Assembly (NCBI RefSeq): GCF_010435915.1
Contig: NZ_JAAFZH010000003.1
Coordinates: forward strand, 434,001-498,000
Source of the DNA: Spirosoma terrae
GTDB lineage: Bacteria; Bacteroidota; Bacteroidia; Cytophagales; Spirosomataceae
Length of the DNA stretch: 64,000 nucleotides
Direction: 5' to 3'
The translations under genes were made by a program, and so were the position numbers. This document shows positions 18,551 to 26,946 of the stretch, piece after piece; within the stretch, counting starts at the first letter, position 1; the number at the start of each line of letters is the position of its first letter. The notes under the pieces are model-generated. The model was not told the origin of the DNA, made no database searches, and worked only from the letters and a program-made list of their open reading frames with translations.

Positions 18551-19081
18551 TTAAAAATTATAGCGTAATCCTAAGCCTGTATTCAGGTTCAGGAAAAAGG
18601 GAGCCTGAAGTAATTCAACGTAAGCGCCCGTTTCCAGGAAAAAGGAATAAGGTTTACTGGCCGGAAAAAATTCCAGACCGGCTATACCCGACCCGCCCAG
18701 TGATAGCGCATTTTCGTATTCGCCGTTCAGACGAGGGGGGTAGTATCGACGGTTATTGATCTGACCACCAAAGCCATAGTAAGCTCGCATGCTCTCGCTT
18801 TTGGTCAAAGCCGTGTGCCATAAAAAATGCCCTTGTATGGTGAGGCCAACACTTTTATAAATACCATTCCGGTAGCTGCGGTTGGTGCCGTACAAACCAC
18901 CATACGTACCAATATTGAGGTCGAAGGCGTGACTATCGCCAAAGTATTTGCGGACGTTTACGCCGGACGGTTCACCGATCCGAAAGCCAACAGACCAGTT
19001 GTTATACTGGGCGTTTGCTGTGTTGGGTGTGGCCAGCCAGCCCACTAAAACGAACGTTGAAAGCAGAAGTAATTTTCTCAT
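18551..19081 (-). CDS. Outer-membrane beta-barrel protein of unknown function
   Basis: A 176-residue protein with a clear signal peptide (KLLLLSTFVLVGWLATPNTANAQ, cleavage after ANA, residues about 2-24). The mature part alternates aromatic and small residues in short strands (SVGFRIGEPSGVNVRKYFG, then IQGHFLWHTAL and YYGFGGQI) and ends in GLGLRYNF, a terminal Phe typical of outer-membrane barrels. About eight strands are possible. It has no enzyme motif. It lies 15 bp below hisC and 35 bp above the helicase gene, inside the long minus-strand run. ATG start. Function not known. Confidence 0.8.
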   Translation of the reverse strand: MRKLLLLSTFVLVGWLATPNTANAQYNNWSVGFRIGEPSGVNVRKYFGDSHAFDLNIGTYGGLYGTNRSYRNGIYKSVGLTIQGHFLWHTALTKSESMRAYYGFGGQINNRRYYPPRLNGEYENALSLGGSGIAGLEFFPASKPYSFFLETGAYVELLQAPFFLNLNTGLGLRYNF

Positions 19082-19096
19082 AGAAACGATAGCACG

Positions 19097-20224
19097 CTAC
19101 GTATTCGACACTAATTCAGGTTTTGTGGCTTCATCACCCGTTCCGAGCGGCAAGTCAGCTGATACGGGATAGGTAGACATAGCCCGAAGTTCCTCTAACA
19201 GCCGATCATTTTCGGTCCTGGTCCCAACTGAAATGCGTAGACAGCCGTCACATAATTTAACTTTTGATCGGTCGCGAACGATAACCTGTTTGTTAATCAG
19301 GTACTCAAAGGTTGCTTTGGCATCATCGAACTGAACCAGCAAAAAGTTAGCATCGGACGGGTGTATAAGCCGTACAAATGGCAAAGAACGTAGATTCTCA
19401 GCCAAAGTATGACGTTCAGCTAAAATATTAGTCACCATTTCGTTCTTCTCTGCTTCGCGGCTTATGGCTTCCAGCGCGAGTTGTTGCGTAGGGGCAGAGA
19501 TGTTGTAAGGCGGTTTAATCTTGTTGAGAACACCGATTAATTCTTCGGAAGCAAAACACATACCCAAACGTAGTGCTGCCAGTCCCCATGCCTTGGAAAA
19601 AGTCTGTAAAACAACCAGATTTGGGTAATTGTCAAGCTCGGTTGTCCAGGAGGGCGTAGCGGCAAAATCGATATATGCTTCATCGACAATCACCAACGAT
19701 TGCTCGGCTCTTTCAAGAATAGACCGGATCGCATCGGCCTGCAGCAAATTACCCGACGGATTATTGGGCGAACAAAGCCAGATGAGCTTCGTCTGGGGTG
19801 TAATGGCGGCTAATACGGCCTCCAAATCGACCTGGAAATCGGTCGTTAGGGGTACTTTAATGAGCTCAACATCATTGATATGGGCCGATACTTCATACAT
19901 ACCATAGGTCGGCGGCATAATCAGGATGTTGTCTTTGCCGGGCGTACACGTAGCGCGAACGAGCAGATCGATCGGTTCGTCGGAGCCATTCCCCAAAAAA
20001 ATCTGTTCGGACCGAACGCCCTTGATCGGAGCCAGGCGCTGTTTAATAGCCGCCTGATGAGGATCGGGATATCGGTTATACTCGCCCTGCGACGTAGCGG
20101 ACCCAAGCGGATTTTCGTTGGCATCCAGAAAAACGCCCTCTGTGCCAGTATATTCATCGCGGGCTGACGAATAAGGCGTAATGGTCAGTATGTGTGGGCG
20201 GAGAAGATTCGTAAGCGAAAACAT
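19097..20224 (-). CDS. hisC: Histidinol-phosphate aminotransferase
   Basis: PLP enzyme that converts imidazole acetol phosphate plus glutamate to histidinol phosphate. Start chosen at ATG 20224 (MFSLTNLLRPHILTITPYSS), the usual HisC N-terminus; the frame is open 35 codons further up but without family likeness. Then VFLDANENPLGS, NRYPDPHQ, LGNGSDEPIDLL, WLCSPNNPSGN (about 155-165), VIVDEAYIDF, and the PLP lysine in FSKAWGLAALRLGM (about 215-228). It ends in a short variable tail. It is 37 bp below the DUF2442 gene and is separated from hisG-hisD by four other genes, unusual for a his cluster. Confidence 0.95.
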   Translation of the reverse strand: MFSLTNLLRPHILTITPYSSARDEYTGTEGVFLDANENPLGSATSQGEYNRYPDPHQAAIKQRLAPIKGVRSEQIFLGNGSDEPIDLLVRATCTPGKDNILIMPPTYGMYEVSAHINDVELIKVPLTTDFQVDLEAVLAAITPQTKLIWLCSPNNPSGNLLQADAIRSILERAEQSLVIVDEAYIDFAATPSWTTELDNYPNLVVLQTFSKAWGLAALRLGMCFASEELIGVLNKIKPPYNISAPTQQLALEAISREAEKNEMVTNILAERHTLAENLRSLPFVRLIHPSDANFLLVQFDDAKATFEYLINKQVIVRDRSKVKLCDGCLRISVGTRTENDRLLEELRAMSTYPVSADLPLGTGDEATKPELVSNT

Positions 20225-20261
20225 AGTTGTAGTATTGATCTGGCAATAGATACCGGACGAG

Positions 20262-20513
20262 TTAGTGAGTGTTGTATGCAACGTGCTGACTATCAAGGTA
20301 GAGTCTGTCTGGGTCAAAGTCCAGTTCATTAGGCCACACTACAGTTCCATTGAAAGGCTTGGCTTGCACAAACAAGTTTTTATCCTGAAGCTCCTGGAAA
20401 ATACCAATTGATAGATACGGTTTTACATCAAAGATTCTATGTTCTTCATTGGTGAACCAAAGCTCTAACATGAAATCTGGTAGTGGTTTAACCTTAGTGA
20501 CTCTTGGGTTCAT
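20262..20513 (-). CDS. DUF2442 domain protein
   Basis: An 83-residue protein matching DUF2442: it begins with PRVTKVKPLPDFMLELWFTN, then shows EHRIFDVKPYL, and near the C-terminus FNGTVVWPNELDFDPDRLY, the family signature (W-P-N-x-x-D-x-x-x-D-x-L-Y). DUF2442 genes commonly sit beside DUF4160 genes, as here (6 bp apart). The pair has been suggested to be toxin-antitoxin-like on the basis of its small size and linkage, but no activity is established as far as I know. It is inserted between the deformylase paralogue and hisC. Confidence 0.85.
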   Translation of the reverse strand: MNPRVTKVKPLPDFMLELWFTNEEHRIFDVKPYLSIGIFQELQDKNLFVQAKPFNGTVVWPNELDFDPDRLYLDSQHVAYNTH

Positions 20514-20519
20514 AGTCGG

Positions 20520-20789
20520 TTATTTTAATGGGTCAATAGGAAATACACGCTGGCCCAATATGGCTAATTGCCAATCGGCTAATAAGTCTTCGCGATGTAT
20601 TTCGATCCAGGCATCGACTAGTTTGATTTTGTTTTTAGGAAGACTCCCTTCAAGTAAGGCTCCGTCGTTGATCGCAAACACACCCTCCATTTCTCCATAT
20701 TTAACGTGAATATGAGGAAGCTTGTGTTGCTTGTTGTCAAAATAATATAATGAAACGATTAGGCCATAGAAAAGAGAAATAACGGGCAT
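20520..20789 (-). CDS. DUF4160 domain protein
   Basis: An 89-residue protein of the DUF4160 family: FYGLIVSLYYFDNKQHKLPH followed by IHVKYGE, with the conserved P-H-x-H-V-x-Y-G-E core at about residues 25-33, and C-terminal WIEIHREDLLADWQLA. The His pair and acidic residues could bind metal or form an active site, but no function has been shown. It lies 35 bp below the deformylase paralogue and 6 bp above the DUF2442 gene, so the two are expressed together. ATG start. Confidence 0.87.
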   Translation of the reverse strand: MPVISLFYGLIVSLYYFDNKQHKLPHIHVKYGEMEGVFAINDGALLEGSLPKNKIKLVDAWIEIHREDLLADWQLAILGQRVFPIDPLK

Positions 20790-20824
20790 ATGTTAACAAG
20801 TTACAGTTATACGGTGTGATATTC

Positions 20825-21319
20825 TTAAGGAGTTGGGCGCCATTGAAACGAGCGATCGTCGATGGCCCGCATGGTACACAACACTCCGTTTAGATGGTCG
20901 TATTCGTGTTGGATGAGTTCTGAAACACCCCAGTCCGTTACGTTCCAGGTGTGGGTCTGCCAGTGTTCATCCCGGTAAGACAACGTCAGACTGCGGTGTC
21001 GGCGTACACGGACGAGCAAATTCGGGAAGCTCATGCAGTCGTCCCAGAGTTCGTCGGTATCGTCGCTAACCATGACCAGTTCAGGATTGATGATGATTTG
21101 TGGATGCGTTACGTTCAGATACACCAGGCGTTTCATGATGCCGAGCTGAGGAGCTGCAATGCCGCGCCCAAACTGATATTTAGCCCGAATTTCTTCCATT
21201 ACGTTGTGTAAATCGGCCACCCATTCCCGAACCAGGGGCAGTTCGGCTTCCTGCACCGGTTCGCAGGTCTGGTATAAGCGTGGGTCGCCCAGCAGCAGCA
21301 GATCAGCCAGGTGTTTCAT
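20825..21319 (-). CDS. Peptide deformylase family protein (paralogue type)
   Basis: Homologue of peptide deformylase, which removes the N-formyl group from nascent proteins. The 164 residues keep the three metal-site elements: GRGIAAPQLG (about 52-61), the Cys ligand in DDCMSFPNL (about 93-101) and IQHEYDHLNG (about 135-144) with both His ligands and the catalytic Glu. Motif 2 differs from the canonical EGCLS: the E-G pair is D-D and Leu is Met. This suggests a paralogue with altered substrate rather than the housekeeping Def. Its stop overlaps nothing, but its start overlaps the end of the class V aminotransferase gene by 4 nt, so the two are coupled. ATG start. Confidence 0.85.
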   Translation of the reverse strand: MKHLADLLLLGDPRLYQTCEPVQEAELPLVREWVADLHNVMEEIRAKYQFGRGIAAPQLGIMKRLVYLNVTHPQIIINPELVMVSDDTDELWDDCMSFPNLLVRVRRHRSLTLSYRDEHWQTHTWNVTDWGVSELIQHEYDHLNGVLCTMRAIDDRSFQWRPTP

Positions 21320-22500
21320 GACAGCAGACGTTTCAGCGAGTCGACCAACGTATCGATTTCACGCTCTGTATTAAAATAATGTGGTGAAATACGGAGAGCT
21401 GCCGTTTTCATTCCCTTATTGTCGTAATCCAGAATAGCGGCTTCGCGCGGACTTAACGACGTATTGATCTGTTCGTTACGTAAGGCAGTTTTTAAATCGG
21501 CTGCTGACTTACGATCGCTGATAAGCGTAATGATGGCCGATAGACGCTCGCCCTTGTCCAGTAACTGAACACCTGGAAGCTGGCTTAACTGGTTTCTTAG
21601 CAACGTAACGAGTTCGGCATTACGGGCCGCTATAGCATCTAGCCCAACATTGAGCGCGTATCGATGCGCTTCGGCGGCCCCCAGCACCAGCGCATACGGA
21701 AACTCCCAATACTCAAATCGCCGGGCTGTTGGTAGCAGATCGTACGTATTGGCCGACTCCCAGGTGGCGCCCCGCAAATCAACGAATAAAGGGGCCAGAC
21801 CGCTCGACAGTACGTTGTCGGAAACATACAAAAAGCCCATGCCTCGCGGTCCACGCAAAAACTTACGACAGGTTGCGGTTAGAAAATCGCAGTGGATCGA
21901 GGTTACGTCGATCGGTAGCTGTCCCACCGACTGACAGGCATCGACCAGATACAGTACGTTATGTTCCTGACAAAGCTGGCCTATGGCTTCCAAAGGCTGA
22001 ACCAGGCCGGAGTTTGTCGGTACGTGCGTAACCGCCACGAGTTTAGGACGTAGCGTTTTAATCTTCTCGGCCATATCCTCGACCGAAACCCCGCCCAATG
22101 AATCCTCTTCAGCCCGAAGGACCTTCACCCCAAACCGCTTTTGCAGAGATAGGAAAGCGATCTGATTCGATACGTAGTCATTGACCGTTGTCAGGATCAC
22201 ATCGTCCCGCTCGAATGGAATGGAGGACAAGGCGCGAGCATAGGCATCCGTTGCGTTGCCGGTTGCTGCAATGTGATCGGCGCTGGTGTTGAGCAGTTCG
22301 GCGGTCGCGCTGTAAAATTGCTGAATGGCCTCTTTTTGTAAATCAGCCGCTTCGTAGCCGCCTGTTTGTGCTTCCAGTGCTATATACGTCGTGATGGCGT
22401 CAATAACGGGTTTGGGCATCAGCGATGCACCAGCATTATTGAGATGCACTACGTGTTGCGTACCGGGGGTGTCGCGTCGAATGGCAGCAAGATCAAGCAT
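21316..22500 (-). CDS. Class V (NifS/CsdA-like) PLP-dependent aminotransferase
   Basis: A 394-residue fold-type I PLP enzyme of the class V group. Seen are HLNNAGASLMPKPV (about 19-32), TGNATDAYARAL, VAVTHVPTNSGLVQPLEAIG, LVDACQSVGQLPID with the PLP-binding Asp (about 183-196), and the PLP lysine in CRKFLRGPRGMGF (about 211-223). The ARG-rich C-terminal LRISPHYFNTEREID is also typical. Family members include cysteine desulfurases, selenocysteine lyases and isopenicillin N epimerase-like enzymes; the substrate here cannot be told. It overlaps the deformylase paralogue by 4 nt and follows hisD by 16 bp. ATG start. Confidence 0.9.
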   Translation of the reverse strand: MLDLAAIRRDTPGTQHVVHLNNAGASLMPKPVIDAITTYIALEAQTGGYEAADLQKEAIQQFYSATAELLNTSADHIAATGNATDAYARALSSIPFERDDVILTTVNDYVSNQIAFLSLQKRFGVKVLRAEEDSLGGVSVEDMAEKIKTLRPKLVAVTHVPTNSGLVQPLEAIGQLCQEHNVLYLVDACQSVGQLPIDVTSIHCDFLTATCRKFLRGPRGMGFLYVSDNVLSSGLAPLFVDLRGATWESANTYDLLPTARRFEYWEFPYALVLGAAEAHRYALNVGLDAIAARNAELVTLLRNQLSQLPGVQLLDKGERLSAIITLISDRKSAADLKTALRNEQINTSLSPREAAILDYDNKGMKTAALRISPHYFNTEREIDTLVDSLKRLLS

Positions 22501-22516
22501 GGAATCAGAGGTAATC

Positions 22517-23806
22517 TCAAGCGGGATTGATTTCGTTTAAACTCGCTAATCGTAAACTTACAGCTCGTTTATGTGCGATCAGCGATTCGGCTTCGGCCAT
22601 AGCTTCTACTACGGGCCCAACGTGCTGTATGCCTTCAGGCGTAATGTGTTGAACAGTAATTTTCTTGACGAAACTATCCAGCGAAACGCCACTGTATGCG
22701 CGGGCAAAACCATTGGTTGGCAGTGTATGATTTGTTCCCGATGCATAATCGCCAGCCGATTCCGGGGTGTAGTTACCCAGAAAAATCGATCCGGCGTTGA
22801 TAATCTGATCCACTACGTTCTCCGCATTGCCAATGCTTAGAATAAGATGCTCAGCCGCGTAGGTATTCAGCAGATCAATAGCTTCGGCCTGCGTTTCGAC
22901 CAATACAGCCTTGCTGTTTTCCAGTGCTTTGGCCGCCAGATCTTTTCGAGGGAGCTTACTCAGTTGAGTGGGTAGGGTCAGATTGACCAGTTCGACAAGA
23001 CGCTTGCTGGTCGATACCAGCAAGACCTGACTATCGGCACCATGTTCGGCCTGTGAGAGTAAATCGGCCGCAACAAAAGCCGGAACGGCGGTATCGTCGG
23101 CATAAATGGCCACTTCGCTAGGACCAGCGGGCATGTCGATGGCCATTCCCTCTTTGGCCACCAGCATTTTAGCGGCCGTTACGTATTGATTACCCGGTCC
23201 AAAGATTTTATATACCTGTGGAACAGACTCGGTTCCGTAAGCCATGGCTGCTATCGCCTGTGCGCCACCGATCCGGAAGACCTTAGTAACCCCAACCAGT
23301 TTAGCGGCAAAATAAATGGCAGGGTGATTGCTGGGCGTGCATAACACAATTTCATTGCATCCCGCCAGTTGAGCCGGAACGCCCAGCATAAGCACGGTGC
23401 TGAACAGGGGAGCAGTCCCACCCGGAATGTACAAACCTACTTTTTCGATCCCGACACTACGTCGCCAGCACACTACGCCCGGCATTGTTTCGATCTTTTC
23501 AATTGGCTGTTTCTGGCGCTCGTGAAAGGTTCGAATGTTTTGATACGCTTGCCGAATGGCGTCTTTTAGTTCAGGGCTCAATTGCGCTTCGGCCTGGTCG
23601 AGTTCGGCCACTGACACGGCCAGGCCACTGGTTGTCAGATCGGTTTTATCGAACTTTTGGGCCAGTTCAATGAGGGCAGCGTCGCCACCTTGTCTGACCT
23701 GAGCAAGAATAGGAGCCACCGCAGCTTCGATCTGTTCCGTAGATTGGACGGGACGAGCTAATAAAGCGGGCCACGTAGCGCGTTCGGGGAAAGAAATAAT
23801 CTTCAT
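22517..23806 (-). CDS. hisD: Histidinol dehydrogenase
   Basis: Zinc enzyme that oxidises L-histidinol to L-histidine in two NAD+-dependent steps, the last of the pathway. The 429 residues are the normal length. Motifs include GLYIPGGTAPLFSTVLMLG (about 127-145), IGGAQAIAAMAYGTESVP, the family signature near DMPAGPSEVAIYADD, the zinc-binding QAEHGADSQ (about 252-260), and C-terminal NHTLPTNGFARAYSGVS with catalytic residues. It lies 75 bp below hisG and 16 bp above the class V aminotransferase gene. ATG start. Confidence 0.97.
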   Translation of the reverse strand: MKIISFPERATWPALLARPVQSTEQIEAAVAPILAQVRQGGDAALIELAQKFDKTDLTTSGLAVSVAELDQAEAQLSPELKDAIRQAYQNIRTFHERQKQPIEKIETMPGVVCWRRSVGIEKVGLYIPGGTAPLFSTVLMLGVPAQLAGCNEIVLCTPSNHPAIYFAAKLVGVTKVFRIGGAQAIAAMAYGTESVPQVYKIFGPGNQYVTAAKMLVAKEGMAIDMPAGPSEVAIYADDTAVPAFVAADLLSQAEHGADSQVLLVSTSKRLVELVNLTLPTQLSKLPRKDLAAKALENSKAVLVETQAEAIDLLNTYAAEHLILSIGNAENVVDQIINAGSIFLGNYTPESAGDYASGTNHTLPTNGFARAYSGVSLDSFVKKITVQHITPEGIQHVGPVVEAMAEAESLIAHKRAVSLRLASLNEINPA

Positions 23807-23881
23807 ACAGGACGGGTCATGACAGTTTCCCTACTGAACATCAGCCGTTGGCATACTTATTCAGCAGGGCATACGTCATTG

Positions 23882-24742
23882 TTAATAAATCATCTTTTCG
23901 ATTGGAATAACCAGAATGCCTTCAGCACCGGCAGCCCGAATGGCTTCAATATTTTCCCAGAATTCGTTTTCGTTCAGAACCGAGTGAACAGAACTCCAGC
24001 CTTCCGTGGCCAGTGGCGTTACGGTTGGGCTTTTCATACCTGGCAGGAGAGATGTGATCTGATCCAGCGCATGGTTAGGTGCGTTCAGAACAATGTATTT
24101 ATTGTTTTTGGCAACCTGTACAGCTTTAATCCGGAATAGGAGCTTATCGACCAGGGTTTGCTTTTCAGCGGGAAGTTCCGGACGAGCGATCAGGATCGCT
24201 TCTGAGCGGAAAATTGTTTCCACTTCCTTCAGTCCATTGCTCAGCAACGTACTGCCCGAACTCACAATATCACAGACCGCTTCGGCCAGTCCAATGCTCG
24301 GGGCAATTTCGACGGAGCCGCTGATTTCGTGGATATTGGCCGTAACCCCCTGACTCGCCAGATACGTACCAAGGAGGTTAGGGTAGGACGTAGCAATATT
24401 TTTCCCCTCCAGGTCCTGAATACCCGACCAGTCGTTGCCACGTAGTATAGCTATCGACAGGCGGCATTTTGAGAAGCCAAGTTTATGAATAGTGTTTACC
24501 TGCCGATTGGTTTCGACCGCTACGTTTTCACCAACGATGCCCAGGTCGGCAACGCCATCTTCAACGTAACCAGGAATATCGTCGTCGCGGAGGAAAAGGA
24601 ACTCGGCCGGAAAATTTGATGAAATGGACTTGAGCTTACCGGTTCCGTAATCGAAGCGAATACCACATTCTTTGAAAAGCTGGTACGAATCTTCGCTCAG
24701 CCGACCGGATTTTTGCAGGGCAATACGTAATACAGAAGACAT
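23882..24742 (-). CDS. hisG: ATP phosphoribosyltransferase, long form
   Basis: Joins ATP and PRPP, the committed step of histidine synthesis. The 286 residues indicate the long HisG form with its own C-terminal ACT-like regulatory domain, so histidine feedback should act without HisZ. Motifs: RIALQKSGRLSEDS (about 6-19), YVEDGVADLGIVGENV (about 57-72), the PRPP loop ISSGSTLLSNGLKEVE (about 160-176, starting VCDIVSSG), and C-terminal LPGMKSPTVTPLA, which marks the regulatory domain. It is the first gene of the run; the 340-bp gap upstream, shared with the divergent helicase, should hold its promoter. ATG start. Confidence 0.96.
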   Translation of the reverse strand: MSSVLRIALQKSGRLSEDSYQLFKECGIRFDYGTGKLKSISSNFPAEFLFLRDDDIPGYVEDGVADLGIVGENVAVETNRQVNTIHKLGFSKCRLSIAILRGNDWSGIQDLEGKNIATSYPNLLGTYLASQGVTANIHEISGSVEIAPSIGLAEAVCDIVSSGSTLLSNGLKEVETIFRSEAILIARPELPAEKQTLVDKLLFRIKAVQVAKNNKYIVLNAPNHALDQITSLLPGMKSPTVTPLATEGWSSVHSVLNENEFWENIEAIRAAGAEGILVIPIEKMIY

Positions 24743-24960
24743 TACTGGATGTATAATTGACGACTTTGGCTATGTGATTCACTGAAAAACAGTCCTTAGT
24801 TCGTTGATTGTGAATGGAACTAACCACTAATTAGTGGAAGGTTGGCAACTTAATTTGGGGGCAAAAGTACAGGATATGCGGGAAACGTCGGCTTAGTAGC
24901 CGTGAAGATGTCGACGATGTCGAAAAGGAGAAAGGGTTGCCCGCTGGGAGATCATGGGCG

Positions 24961-24968
24961 CAAAGATA
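24961..24968 (-). promoter_or_regulatory. Candidate -7 element for the hisG transcript
   Basis: TATCTTTG on the minus strand matches TAnnTTTG and is followed by GCGCCC. It would give a leader of about 210 nt. A second match, TACTTTTG at 24862-24869, would give a shorter one. No matching -33 element was found for either. Confidence 0.35.
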
Positions 24969-25045
24969 GGTAATAATGAGTGGTAAATACCAGGGTATCC
25001 AGGAGAGAAAGTTAAAATTGCTCTTTAATTAGTCGGTTTTTTTGT

Positions 25046-25053
25046 TATATTTG
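25046..25053 (+). promoter_or_regulatory. Candidate -7 element for the DEAD-box helicase
   Basis: TATATTTG, a full match to the Bacteroidota -7 consensus, in an AT-rich stretch about 85 bp before the chosen start at 25140. The -33 position (19 nt upstream) reads CTTT, a weak match. Confidence 0.45.
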
Positions 25054-25139
25054 TTTCAAATCAATCGGATTGCCGATTCAACGGTTTGCTGGCCAGGGAA
25101 CAAAGGTCAGCGGTTTTTCACCAACATTTAGCTGCTACC

Positions 25140-26651
25140 TTGACATTTCAGGAATTTAATCTCCACGATGACCTTCTGGCCGGAGTGGACGCCATGAACT
25201 ACTTAAAGGCCACGCCTATCCAGGAAATGGCCATCCCAAAAATCCTTGCCGGACACGATCTTATTGCCAGTGCGCAAACGGGTACCGGTAAAACGGCTGC
25301 TTATCTGATTCCGCTTCTGGATCGGATCTCTCATGCCGACCATGACCATACCAGTACACTTATTCTGGTGCCTACGCGTGAGCTGGCTAAGCAAATTGAT
25401 GAACAGGTCGAAGGGTTTGGCTACTTCGTTCAGGCCAATAGCATTGCCATTTATGGTGGTGGCAAAGGCGACGACTGGGATAAACAACGAAAAGCGCTTG
25501 AAACGGGAGCCGATATCATTATTGCGACACCCGGTCGGCTTATCGCCCACATGCAGCTTGGCTATGTAAGCTTCGACAAAATCGATTACCTCGTGCTCGA
25601 CGAGGCCGATAAGATGCTGGATATGGGTTTCTCCGACGATATACTCAATATCGTGGCCAAGCTGCCTGTCAAACGGCAGACCTTGCTTTTTTCGGCAACA
25701 ATGCCCAACAAAATACGGGAATTTTCGAAGCGTATTCTGACTGATCCCGAGGAAATTCGGCTGGCAGTTTCAAAACCAGCCGCCGGAATTGATCAGCAGT
25801 TCTATATGGCTTACGATGCTCAGAAACTACCACTTCTGGTACACCTGATCAAAAATAGCCCTACTCCGGTGCAAAGTATGGTGTTATTTACGTCGCGGAA
25901 ATCAGAAGTAAATAGCATTGTTCGGTCCCTGAATAAACTTGGCTACGAAGCCAGAGGAATCAGTTCGGATCTTGACCAGGACGAGCGGGAAATTGTGCTA
26001 CGTGATTTTAAGAATAAAAGCTTTCCAATTCTCGTGGCAACCGATGTCTTATCCCGTGGAATCGACATTGATAATCTGACCCACGTAGTGAATTACGACA
26101 TTCCGCGCGATGCCGAAGATTACGTTCACCGCATTGGTCGTACAGCTCGCGCGGCTACCAAAGGCACGGCCATTACGTTCATCAGCGATCAGGATCAGAA
26201 TCGAATTGTGAAAATCGAGAAGCTGATCGAACGTGAGATCGAAAAACAGTCGATTACGGAAGAATTGGAAATGGGTAAGTCGCCCGTGTTTGATCCTCGC
26301 CGGTTTAGTGGGCTTCGTGGTAAGGGACGTCGTGGTGAGGCCGATCGTAAAAAAGTGGGTGAAAGCGCGTCTACTTCTGGAACGGTTCAATCGGGGGAAA
26401 AACGTAAAAATCGCCGTCAACGGGACAAGCGTAAGGTGAAAACAGAACCTGGAGCGAATGTCAATGGTGTGTTGGAATCACCTGTGGAAGCTGCTGCCAC
26501 AACTGAACAAGTGCCAACCGCTCAGCCTGTTGGTCAGGAAGCAAGCAAGCCTAAACGCCGAAAGAAACGTCGTAGAGGCCCGAAAGAGGGAAAGCAGGAG
26601 TTCGTTCCCCTTGGCAATTCGCCTGCTGAACCTGCTGTAGCTGGCGAATAA
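25140..26651 (+). CDS. DEAD-box ATP-dependent RNA helicase
   Basis: RNA helicase of the RhlE/CsdA kind, acting in ribosome assembly, RNA decay or cold growth. Start chosen at TTG 25140, giving MTFQEFNLHDDLL, the usual N-terminus in Bacteroidota; the frame is open to a TTG at 25086 with unrelated residues. Motifs (numbered from this start): Q motif near 12-28, Walker A SAQTGTGKTAAY (about 43-54), PTRELAKQ, TPGRLIAH, DEAD in VLDEADKMLDMGF (about 153-165), SAT, then helicase domain 2 with ATDVLSRGIDID and HRIGRTARA. The C-terminal 130 residues are basic and of low complexity (GRRGEADRKK, KRRKKRRRGPKEG), an RNA-binding tail. About 503 residues. Confidence 0.95.
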   Translation: MTFQEFNLHDDLLAGVDAMNYLKATPIQEMAIPKILAGHDLIASAQTGTGKTAAYLIPLLDRISHADHDHTSTLILVPTRELAKQIDEQVEGFGYFVQANSIAIYGGGKGDDWDKQRKALETGADIIIATPGRLIAHMQLGYVSFDKIDYLVLDEADKMLDMGFSDDILNIVAKLPVKRQTLLFSATMPNKIREFSKRILTDPEEIRLAVSKPAAGIDQQFYMAYDAQKLPLLVHLIKNSPTPVQSMVLFTSRKSEVNSIVRSLNKLGYEARGISSDLDQDEREIVLRDFKNKSFPILVATDVLSRGIDIDNLTHVVNYDIPRDAEDYVHRIGRTARAATKGTAITFISDQDQNRIVKIEKLIEREIEKQSITEELEMGKSPVFDPRRFSGLRGKGRRGEADRKKVGESASTSGTVQSGEKRKNRRQRDKRKVKTEPGANVNGVLESPVEAAATTEQVPTAQPVGQEASKPKRRKKRRRGPKEGKQEFVPLGNSPAEPAVAGE

Positions 26652-26946
26652 ATCCTACTATCCTCCGAAAAAGATTAGTCAGGAATTGCCAACCAGAACA
26701 AGCCCATTAAAGTCGTCAAACAGCAATTCAGGTAGTGCCTACGAACCAACAAAAAGCTTGGTCAGGGTGAGAATTGTCTCGTTCGCTGGATTGCATGGAT
26801 AGACCCGAAACGATGTTAATGGCACTTAGTCTTTGAGTCGTACCCAGAAACCTTCTGTCAAAATCATAGTTTTGATGAGTATAGTAACTTTATCGGTAGG
26901 CATCGGTTATTTGCCTACAAACTCAACGGATTGATACTCTGTGCTT

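Larger units (their letters stand above)
24743..25139. other. Divergent intergenic region hisG / DEAD-box helicase
   Basis: About 400 bp without a gene, holding the promoters of both neighbours. On the minus strand two -7-like words are seen, TACTTTTG (24862-24869) and TATCTTTG (24961-24968), neither with a clear -33 TTTG. On the plus strand TATATTTG lies at 25046-25053. I saw no run of His codons or attenuator hairpin near hisG. Confidence 0.6.

Noticed and set aside
26885-26892. TAACTTTA as promoter of the multi-PAS kinase
   Set aside because: The word fits a -7 element but no TTTG lies at the right distance (nearest is only 10 nt away).
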